Part shown: positions 55,889 to 64,000 of the stretch, one piece after another
How the letters are laid out: the number at the start of each line of letters is the position of its first letter
Position numbering within the stretch: the stretch's first letter is position 1
DNA from: Balamuthia mandrillaris
Taxonomy: Eukaryota > Discosea > Longamoebia > Balamuthiidae
DNA: 64,000 bases
Assembly: GCA_031835245.1 (NCBI GenBank)
Contig: JAVKOQ010000182.1
Location: 1-64,000 of the forward strand
Reading direction: 5' to 3'
The notes under the pieces: generated by a model
The model's input: the letters and a program-made list of their open reading frames with translations, nothing else
Database searches by the model: none
What the model was told of the DNA's origin: nothing
Position numbers and translations under genes: made by a program

Positions 55889-57931
55889 TTAGGGTTGCTG
55901 GCTTCTTCTTTTATCAATTGTTTGTGGTGCTACTGTCACGTATATAAACTGTACATCCAAACCTTGACCTGTTACCTCCAACTTCCCATTGCTGGAAATG
56001 GCAGCTTTGCATTTTAGCCCTGTGATGCCCTCAATGAGAGCTTTCACCAAGGAAGGATTTTTCCCCCTAGGTGAAAATGTCTTTGTAACATGTGACATTA
56101 GTCGGGATATCATTGGCACGGAAAAATTTGCACAGCTGAATTGCTGGAAGTCTGAGTGTAATTGGATTGCCAGAGATGTTTCCCAGGGTGTAAACATGCA
56201 GGTTGGAGAGGCCACCATATAACTGCCTCTCCACCCACTTTTCCAACAGTGCTCAGCTGCAGGCATGGTACTTGAGATTGGGGTTTGTGGCACTTTGTAG
56301 TAGAAGGCGAGAAGTGTACGTTCTGCAGGAAGGCTGGTACACCAGTAGCAATGCTGCTCTTGGTCGTAGATAATCAGACCTGTGTCATGGAGGAGCCTGC
56401 TCTCTGGTGATGGCTCCTGTCTAGCAGTGTACTGTGGTGAGAATATGATCTCCATGAATGCCAGGAATTCATCTAACCTCTCGTTTTATTTGTTCACAAA
56501 CTTGTTTATCTTGTTCCCTAGGAATTTCTCTCTCTGTCCCACCCACTCCATGGGCGTGCTGGCAGTGCCTGTTAGGTGGGCATGTTGGAGGAATCCCATT
56601 TCTCGTGGCATATGCCCAGTAATCTCAGCCAAGAAGATCTTGTTAGATGTGTCCTTCTGCCAGGGGGGAGGAAATTCGAAAACACCACCAGGAGCTATGG
56701 CCTTCTCAAAGATGTTTAGTGGGAAAGGCTGAATGTGTTGGAGCCTCTTGAGTCTGGGTTGCAAGTTGAACTTAAAGCGAGAATGTGCTGAACCGAAAGA
56801 ATCATGAAGGTCCTTGCGCCTTGTAAATATCCCGTCATGACCATGTAGTGGCAGAATAGTGGGCTTGATTTCTTGTTGTTCCTCCAGATCTCATTGTGCT
56901 CATCCACCACGTAAACAACTGGCGCTTCAATGTATGCTTGCAGTTCTTGGAGAAGAACATTATGAACACGGAAAGCCGGCTCCTCAGAAAGCAGTCCAAC
57001 AAGAGCAAGTTCTAGCAGATTTTCACTGCGCCAGTTGTTATAGAACCGGCAGTTTATATTCGCCACCTTGAATGAATTTAATTAACAGAAGCGTTTCAGC
57101 ACGTAGTGAGCTGCTGCATTATTATCAGAGAGGGAAGCCCATTCCAACACTGTTGGGACCTGATAGGATCATTCCAGCCTGAGTAGTAGCATTTGCCACA
57201 CCTTGTTCCCCCAGATGGACTGTGTCTGCAAACTCCTTCAACAATTTATACCGCTTAGGGGTGAGAATGATTCCACCCAGCGTTTGGGGCACAAGATCTT
57301 TTGGAAACAATCTTTGCGAGCTGCTTAAGTCTGGGAGTTTGATGATTTCGCCTATCTTGCACCCCAGCGCTTTGATATCACAGAAATAATCCCACTTCAC
57401 GTCGCTTGGATCAGGAAAAGCAGGGTCATGTTCCTTCTGCGAAAGAATGGCTGGAGATATTTTTGAATGAATGAATGAATGAAAAAGAGCAATTGGTTGA
57501 GAGATTAAACAAACATCAATGGATGTTGCAACAGAACGAACCTTCAACAACCTTCTTTTTCTTCTGCTTCTTCTTCTTCCTCAACCTCTTTGGTGTCAGG
57601 GTATTATAAAAGGCTTGTACTGCTTGCAGGTTGTTGTAAATAATGTCACCCATTTCAGGGCAACGGACACGAAAATCCTCTTTGGCATGGTTGGCAAGGT
57701 CGCCACCAGTGAGGTTGCGGAAGTGCTCAGCATACAAGCGGAATCTTCCTTTTCTAAACGAATTTTGAACCTCTTCCGCTGTCCAGTGTTTAAGGGGCTT
57801 TGGGGCTGACAATGAAAGACATTTTTATGTTAGTGAAGAAAAAAAAATCAGAATTCCAACAATGAACAGTGACTACCTTGAGGAGAGGCATTGGTGGGTT
57901 CGTCTGCACTAGCGACTTTTTGCAGCAGCAT
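55889..57931 (-). pseudogene. Degenerate SAM-like / P-loop NTPase gene
   Basis: The minus-strand start at 57931 gives MLQKVASADEPTNASPQ, joined across a GT-AG intron to a SAM-like domain (PLKHWTAEEVQNSFRKGRF..YAEHFRNLTGGDL). A Lys-rich linker, a second intron, and an NTPase follow. The P-loop region reads LSGPNSVGMGFPL, then stops, lacking the Lys-Ser of Walker A and the residues expected before the next conserved block (AAHYVLKRF). Walker-B-like VVYVVDEHNEIW is intact. A one-base loss near 56800 shifts the frame between ARTFMIL and the following SAHSRFKFNL. The C-terminal part (to 55889) stays open. The DEHNE NTPase with a variable N-terminal module resembles the expanded RHS/Crinkler-like NTPases associated with mobile DNA in protists and fungi. 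Family assignment is inference. Confidence 0.6.
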
Positions 57932-58068
57932 GGTGGTTGAGGAGAAAACTCGGCAACAATGTAGGGAGGGCAATTGCCGTGTGTAGCGAGGGGGCGTTGT
58001 GCCAAGACTGCAGAGGACTGCAAGTGGGCCACAACAGCAGAAAAAGAAGAGCAGCGAGGCGGAGTGGC

Positions 58069-60186
58069 TCATGGCTTGTGAGGCCACACATAGTGTTGAA
58101 AGGCGCTTTGATTGGAGACGAACTTGGCCAAATGCTTCTTCTGGCCCTCCTTGGTGGAATTGCCCTTATAGGTCTTGAAGAGGTTGAAGAGAATGATTTG
58201 TGCCTCAAGTGCTTTCCCTTGGAGCTTGCTCACCTCTTCATCTGTGGACACTTTAGCAATGGAAAGATCAGGCGCAGTTTTCTGCTTCTTCTGCTTTGTG
58301 TGTGTGTGTCCTCTTCGAAGACTGGAGCAAGGCTCTTTTGATGCTTGTCCAGGTAGGCGTCCCCCTTTTTTTTGATGTTTTTTTCTCTTGCTCTGCTCTC
58401 ACCTTTTGTTGTTGACACAACTCTTGCTCTCTTTTCTTGAAGGCCTTACTTTGTTTCCTTTTTTGATTTCGCTTCTCCTGTTCATCCAAGTTGTCCAAAT
58501 GTTGCTGGACATTGGTCGTTATGTTCAATCCAAGTTCTCCAAAAATGCTTGCAGTTGTGCTCCCCTTTCCTCCAAGGTTTCTTCATAATGCAGAGAGAAA
58601 TGCTCAGTCTCCAAAGGTAGGCAGGTTTTTGTCCTTTGGTGTGTCTTTTGTATGACACATATTTAAAGTTTCGTTGTGGCAGGTATAGTAGCCGTGCATG
58701 AAAACATCCACCTTCGCCACAATGCTGTCTATCTTCTCTTTGACTTTTTGGATCTTTTCAATCCACACTGGATCCCCATTACCATCAACGCAGTACTCCT
58801 TTTTGCAACGATCACACTTTCTCCTCTCTGCTGTTGTCAGCTTCACTGCAAAAAATCCAAAAATGGTGATCCTCTAGGTGAGTGCGTTTTGAGTCAAAAA
58901 CCAAAAAAATTAGTGACAAATGAGCCCATTTTGATCCACTTTTTACTCAAAATGGGTTCAGAAAAGGATCACTATTTTTGGGATTTTTTGCAGTGTTCCT
59001 TTGTCTCACAATCACACCCTTTTTTCCACTTCAAAAGTGTTGGGTGACGGCTGATTACAGCAAGAAACTTGCAAGAAGATAAAAGCAAGCACAGCTTTTT
59101 TCCTTTCCTGACCTGGGTGGTGATGTGGAAAAGGATTTCTGGGGGAGGAGCAGTTAAGGGTGTGGATCAATCCATTGAATCAAGATCCACAATCCGTTCC
59201 AGATGGGGACAGTGGTCATCGCAATTCTTCTCAAAGTAGTGAGCCTTGGCAAACTTCATCTGCTGTTGGAATTCCCTAACCATCTCCGTTTGAAGCCTTT
59301 CTTCATACTCTGCCCCAGTCTCTTTAGTTTGCTTCTTGGTAAACATCTTTGCCCACCGTTCACTTTCTTTGATGGCTGTCATCAACCGTGCTCTAATTTT
59401 GGCATGTACTTCTTTCCTTTTTGGCTCTCCCCAAGTATTTTCTGCAGGTCTTTTTGAAAGTTGTTTTTCAAATGCCCTGGATCATGCACGATCTTCACCT
59501 CGCTAAGTATGGCATCCTAATTCAAGATCTTTAAGACTGATGAATCTTGGTCGCATACAAAGGTTCATAACTGAGGCAGTAGCTTCTTCTCCTCAAGCCA
59601 ATCTGTTGCTCATCGGAATCCCTCTGCCTCCATTCCTTTGGATGCGCCCTCATAGTTTCCCTCCATGACCCAGACCTGTTTCCTGCTCTTCAGGACCTTT
59701 GCTTTGCTTTTTGACAGAACAACCTGGTAAAGCTCCTTGTTGTTGTTGGTGTCAATAAGTGAATATACCCCATGGTTTGCATTCCTTCTATGGCTCCATG
59801 CTCCATCAACAGCCAAGGTAAGTAGTACACAAGATGCTTTGATATATGTTGCTGCTTGCTCAAATGTTTTTTTGGCCAAATGTTTGACCACATACCACAC
59901 CATCTTCTCTGCTCGTCTCCAAGTTGCCCAACAAATGTGTGTCAATCCTTGAATGCATCTTTCATTTAAATAACTTCCCCATGTACCTCCAGAAAGCACC
60001 ACTGATGCAACTACTTCCAGGTTGATACTCTTTATACCAGGACCTGTTTGTTGCTTCTTTGGTGATTGAATAGAGCCACAGATCACATTTGAGTAATATG
60101 AAAGCAATGTGAAGAGAAAGAAGGGACGTGTAGTGGAACCCAGAAAGCCATAAGACTAAAGCAAGTGGGAGAATACATAATTGCAA
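58069..60186 (-). pseudogene. Degenerate DDE-type transposase
   Basis: Minus-strand fragments line up in order with intervening stops and frame changes: SITKEATNRSWYKEYQPG and VASVVLSGGTWGSYLNER; LAVDGAWSHRRNANHGVYSLID with a catalytic-type Asp (about 59800); GNYEGASKGMEAEGF; a DQDSS-like block near 59560; VKIVHDPGHLKNNFQKDLQKIL (about 59460-59510); LERIVDLDSMD; a Cys pair RRKCDRCKKEYC (58800-58840); FMHGYYTCHNETLN; and basic coiled segments to KALEAQIILFNLFKTYKGN (58069-58251). This pattern (VDGxW, EGxSKGMExEG, HDxxH-KN) fits a eukaryotic DDE transposase family common in protists and fungi. The exact superfamily is not assigned. A MITE is lodged within it (58844-58995). Confidence 0.6.
58844..58995. 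mobile_element. 152-bp MITE with CACTGCAAAAAATCC inverted ends
   Basis: The left 30 bases and the reverse complement of the right 30 bases match except for an indel and one or two changes. The interior is AT-rich with a second short dyad (CAAAATGGG/CCCATTTTG). It is non-coding. No clear target duplication longer than TT is visible. Confidence 0.75.
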
Positions 60187-60230
60187 TCACGGAATGTTCT
60201 ACATGTTCAAGCAACAACTTGGCGAAGAGG

Positions 60231-60292
60231 AGGTCGGTGAAGAGGAGGTCAGTGAAGAGGAGGTCAGTGAAGAGGTCAATGAAGAGGGTGAT
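60231..60292 (+). repeat. 15-bp tandem repeat (GAAGAGGAGGTCAGT)n
   Basis: About three to four units with single-base differences, the last one shortened. Confidence 0.85.
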
Positions 60293-60654
60293 AAAAAAGT
60301 TGGCGAGTGGCTCAAGAAGGAGGGTACTATACATGCTGGGATGCTGAAAGAGCCTGTTGGTGAGTGACGAAGCAAAGCAGGGAGTGCAGATGAAGGTATG
60401 GTTAAAGAAGAGGAGGAGGTAAGCAAAGAGCTCAGTGACTCAGCAGCTTTCTTTTGCTGCGCTTTCTTTTCCTCCTCTTCTTTTAGGCGCTTATTTTGGT
60501 AGCATTGCTTTCTTTCTTTCTGGAGCTGCCTTTTTCACTGTGTCTTCGCTTCTTGTTTCTCCTTTTCTTGTTGTTGCTGAGCTCGTTGACGCCTTTGGCT
60601 CTTAGCATTCTGCTTTTGTCGTTTTTCTTTCTGGCACTGGCACTGTTCCTTTGA

Positions 60655-60735
60655 GAGCAAGGGCGAGGGCGAGGGCAAGGGTGAGGATGAGGGTGAGGGC
60701 GAGGGCAAGGGCAAGGGCGAAGTAGAGGGCAAGCA
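60655..60735 (+). repeat. 6-bp minisatellite (GAGGGC/AAGGGC)n
   Basis: About 12 units of G(A/C)GGGC-type hexamers with GAGGGT and GAGGAT variants. On the minus strand it reads as a (Cys/Arg/His-Pro)n run in an open frame (60483-60893) of no known family. Confidence 0.85.
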
Positions 60736-61259
60736 TTACTTTGCAGAAGAAGCTGCTCAGCGACGCCGTTTTGATGCAGCTTGTTGTGCTCACCTTCTTT
60801 CAAGTTTCTCCTGAGCTTCTTCTTGTCACTGTTGTTCCTCTCTTTGCTTCTCCTCCCTTTCTCGTTGTTGCTGAAGGTAGCACTCATGGTCATACACTTT
60901 CTTGTCTGCTTGCATTTTTTTACCCGTCCTCCAACTCTTGCAAGGTGAACATGCTAAAAGTGGAAAAAAAAATTCACCTGTAGCAGGGAAACCCTACAAA
61001 ACCATGTCGCCATCTACACCTTCCTGCTCAACAAAAAAATACCCCCTTGATCTGTGCCATGTCAGCAAAAGCAGAAAAACACATGTAGATCAAGCGTTCT
61101 GAACACTTGCCCTTTTTTTGTGATGCAACACTACTGATCCTTGTGATTTGAGCAGGTTCCCTTAACAGGGGATGGTGCATGGAGCCAATTTCCTTACCAA
61201 CCAAACCTTCTCCAACAAAAATCAACTTAAATGGAGAGAGGTTTATTGTAGATACAAAC

Positions 61260-61530
61260 AATATAGTTTTTATCTGTCTGTGTAGCCACAAGCAGCATAG
61301 CCAGTGTGAATCTGCCAGGCAAAACAGCACATAGTACATTCAAAATCCCTTTGGGCAGTGCATTGGAAGAGAACTCTTGCTGCAAGATTAACAGTAACAG
61401 AACCAGAGCACATCTTCTTCAAGAAGCCAGAATCATTATTTGGGATGAAATCAGTATGGCTCATTGTTGGGGAGTGGAAGCTTTGCATCAAACTTTGCAG
61501 GAAATCATGACCAGTCCAGAGGAGCCATAG
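61260..61530 (+). pseudogene. Helitron/PIF1-like helicase fragment
   Basis: The plus-strand frame reads VATSSIASVNLPGKTAHSTFKIPL, then ARIIIWDEISMAHCWGVEALHQTLQEIM and a stop. The G.TAHSTFKIPL block followed by LLQEARIIIWDEISMAH (motif II, Walker B) is diagnostic of the PIF1-like helicase of Helitron Rep/Hel proteins. The P-loop motif I upstream and motifs III-VI downstream are missing, so it is a relic. It is unrelated to the intact PIF1 gene at 5.7-8.3 kb, whose equivalent block is [10 protein letters not shown]. Confidence 0.7.
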
Positions 61531-61539
61531 AGAGAGCAT

Positions 61540-62436
61540 GTATCAACATCTTGCTCATGGACCAATCGCCTGCTGTCACATCACTAGGCTTCTTCCTTTT
61601 ATTCCGTTGCTTCCTTCTCTCTTTCTTTTAGTTAGTTAGTTTTAGTTTAGTTCACACCACACCTTTCTCTCTTGACACCCTTTGTTCCTTTGTTTCCTCT
61701 TGAATAATACGTTTTGGCCCCATCCATTCATGTTATTCACCCCTTCTAACATCCTATACATTTGACAGTGTCCCAGTGTTAACGCAATGACTTGGCCTTT
61801 GCTACTTTTGTTTTGCAAGTTGGCAACAATCAAGTTTCATTTGTTCAACCAGCTTCCCTCTATTCCACTTCAACCTTTCCTTACATACTACTCCCTTGGC
61901 CTTAACCACTTCTTTTTCTTCTTTGCCTACTTAACCTTTTCTTCCTCCTCCTCTTCCTCCTCCTCCTTCTTCTTCTTCTATTTCTTCGTTTTCTTCTTCA
62001 ACAACCACAACTTCTGTGTTGCCTATGATTACATTTCCTGATCATGTGGACCTTATTTCCTTGCCTTCTTCAATACATGTGATTCAAAACGACCCAATAG
62101 AGTTGATTCAAGCAGTTTATAGCAATAATATAGCAACACTGAGTGCAGATGAAATAGGTTCCAGATGTTGATAGGGGATAAACCCTGCAGATCAAGAAAG
62201 GGACGGCATGTAAGCGACTCTGGGTTTATTCACAAGAAAAGAGGTGTGGACCAAAGTGTGTGCTTTGAGTGTGTTGCAAGGAAAAAGGGAAAATAAAAAG
62301 GGGTGAGAGAATTTGGGGTATCCAGGGAAAGTGTCAACAAGAAGTCATAATGACATGAATTGTTGGTTTTCCAACATTACTGCCTTCCCAAAGAGAACTA
62401 ATGCCATTTGTGACGTTTCTTGGGGTACTTCTTCCC
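61540..62436. other. AT-rich region with pyrimidine tract
   Basis: Contains TTAG repeats (61630-61650) and a (CTT/CCT)n tract (61935-62000). The last about 280 bp, downstream of the chromodomain stop on the minus strand, may belong to the 3' end or LTR of the gypsy element, but no LTR edges can be set inside the window. Confidence 0.4.
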
Positions 62437-64000
62437 TCAGTAGGTGGAGATGGGTCGCTGAGAGCCAAAGTCCTTGGCTGCAACCCAAGAGTTGTCTGAG
62501 TCGGGGTATCCTTTCCACTTCACAAGGTAGTAGTGGTTGGAAGGTGGGCCGTCATGGTCAAGGATCTTTTCCATTTCATAGTGCTTGTCTTCAAAAGGAG
62601 TGTCAGGATCCACAGGCTTGAGAGCTCTTGGAGGAACCTTGTCAGGGAGTATGTTGCCAGTGATGTCTGGGCTTTGGGGCCAGAGTTTTGGCGTTCTGAG
62701 AAACTTGAGGAACATTCAGTGGTGCGTTGCTAAGGATGGAAGGGGAGTATAACTGTGAAAGGGAGGCCTCTAAAAGGAAATTCAAATCCTGGTTTATCCA
62801 CCACATCAAGAAAAACTTACCTTCACATGGTATGGCGTACAACTCAAGTTCAGGACATGACAGCCTGAACATGGTTGACACCAAAAGGTGTGTCCATGAA
62901 CTTGAGTCGTATGCCATACCATGTGAAGGTAAGTTTTTCCTGACGCAGTGGATAAATCAGGATTTGAATTTCCTTTTTGGGAACTGGAAGGATGGGAGAA
63001 TTCCACTGGCAGTTGAGTGAGGATAGCACAAGGACACTGTGTCAGAGCCATTCAGTAAGTTGCCTGAAAACCGTGTCATGATACACCTGAGGAATGGTGT
63101 ACTGCTTACGAAAAACAGGTTTGGCATCACCGGTGTTGAGGTATATGACACTCTCTGGAAGAGTGCTGCTGGGGCCATGAGGCACTTGCTGGTTGCATTG
63201 AAGCACGTTGCGGATGCCTTTAGCAATTTTTTGAGTAATGTCAGGAGGAGGAGGAAGCTCAACACACTGATCTTTGTCAGACATGTTGGAGTCATCTTCC
63301 TTGAACTCTTCTTGTTCGCTAGGGAGAGGATAATGCACAGGAAGGCCGAAAAGACCAACGCTAATGTGTCGCATGATGTCCCTTCCAAATAGGATCTCAT
63401 GCTCACCTTGAAGTAGCATGATGAAGAAGTGGTGATGTAGCTTACAAGAGCCACAGTTGATGCGAACGTGTGCCACACAGTGGGTAATGTGAGTGGTGGA
63501 CCTGTCACCTAACATGATCTCCATGTTATTGATGTGGAAGATGATGGTGTGATGGTGTTCACAGGATGCTGGGTGGAGGTATTTTTCCACTGCTGCTAGA
63601 GAGATGAAGGAGTGAGATGCACCAGAGTCTATGAAAGCTGTGGCATGCTGATGGTTAAGAAGGATAGGAGCTGTGATGGAAGGTTTCACTTTGTCCTTGC
63701 AGTCATCTTCTATGTTGTTGTCATCTGCATGGAGACCTTCCACATGGATAGCTTCAGGGGTGACAGCAAGGCTGGAATCGTCTGCAGCAGAGTCAGAAGC
63801 ATTGCCAGAGTGAAGGAGGGAGTTAAGGTCGAGGGCAGCAAGCTCTATGTTGCCTTGAATTTCCCAAGCATGGCAGACAGCTTCCATGAACTCCTGCTTT
63901 GCAGTAGCATCCAGTGCGTTTGTAGATGGCTGGTTGATGCCAGGAGGAGGTGAAGCCGGTGAAGGAGATGGTGACGAAGGTGGCGATGATGCTGAAGCTG
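62437..64000 (-). mobile_element. Truncated Ty3/gypsy (chromovirus-type) retrotransposon relic
   Basis: Minus strand, running off the window's right edge. 63887-63042 and upstream (open to 64000) give a Pro/Ser-rich gag-end-like stretch, then an aspartic protease (TAFIDSGASHSFIS) and the start of the reverse transcriptase (KQYTIPQVYHDTVFRQLTEWL). After a stop, an RT-like block PILPVPKK follows in another frame. The foldback element 62769-62981 sits exactly there. Beyond it only the C-terminal chromodomain remains (HYEMEKILDHDG..HYYLVKWKGYPDSDNSWVAAKDF, 62437-62715). The rest of RT, RNase H and the integrase core are absent, so the element is non-autonomous and defective. Confidence 0.8.
62769..62981. 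mobile_element. Foldback / MITE-like palindrome inside the gypsy relic
   Basis: Arms of about 95 bp (62769-62864 and 62888-62981) are inverted copies at roughly 90 percent identity, with a spacer of about 23 bp. The ends read TCTAAAAGGAAATTC on the left and, inverted, CCAAAAAGGAAATTC on the right. It is non-coding and interrupts the reverse transcriptase reading. Confidence 0.8.

Larger units (their letters stand above)
60187..61240. other. Repeat-rich region without a recognised gene
   Basis: Apart from the two tandem arrays, it holds only short, low-complexity open frames rich in Lys/Arg/Gln (minus 60483-60893) or Glu (plus 60400-60440). No family motif is seen. Confidence 0.4.

Noticed and set aside
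62781-62800. TTCAAATCC motif resembling a tRNA T-arm
   Set aside because: Lies in the foldback arm, has no acceptor or anticodon stem, and is repeated in the opposite arm.
1-64000. CRISPR arrays, bacterial operons or rRNA/tRNA genes
   Set aside because: No regular repeat-spacer array and no tRNA or rRNA signature was found; all genes have eukaryotic introns or features.

Overview
The window is nuclear DNA of a unicellular eukaryote, most likely a free-living amoebozoan. The signs are dense short GT-AG introns, intronic (CT)n tracts, a LRR-Roc-COR-kinase (Roco) protein, a frizzled/smoothened-like receptor, a Rab, a RhoGAP and a short TTAGGG-type telomeric tract. An Acanthamoeba/Balamuthia-like amoeba fits, but the species cannot be proved from the window. 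Boundaries, start codons and exon counts below come from reading splice sites by eye.

Layout, 0-25 kb: a synapsin-domain gene (+) has a complete Mutator-like (MULE) transposon inside one intron. It converges with a PIF1 helicase gene (-). Then follow a small secreted protein (+), a mitochondrial carrier (+), the large Roco gene (+), a possible 53-residue basic protein (+), an unrecognised Ser-rich protein (-), a double-TerD tail-anchored protein (-), and an ER-retained cysteine-free glutaredoxin-fold protein ending in HDEL (-).

Layout, 25-54.6 kb: a C2-domain protein with a repeated module of about 110 residues, a frizzled-like receptor, a giant CLU-TPR-SAM-CLU protein, a Rab11-like GTPase (-), a LRR protein split by an acidic insert, a RhoGAP with an ASH-like N-terminal region, and a CLU-TPR-SAM paralogue. 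Most of this block is signalling, membrane-traffic or organelle-positioning machinery. No operon-like logic is expected or seen.

Layout, 54.6-64 kb: a sharp change to a transposon graveyard. It holds a broken SAM/P-loop NTPase, a broken DDE-type transposase carrying a 152-bp MITE, simple-sequence arrays, a Helitron/PIF1 helicase fragment, and a Ty3/gypsy relic whose reverse transcriptase is cut by a foldback element.

The most notable points are the CLU-TPR-SAM-CLU architecture and its nearby paralogue, the C2-associated repeat with introns recurring inside its Trp codon, the MULE in a synapsin intron with terminal repeats and target-site duplication intact, the HDEL glutaredoxin-like protein, and the strong sense-strand bias of intronic (CT)n.
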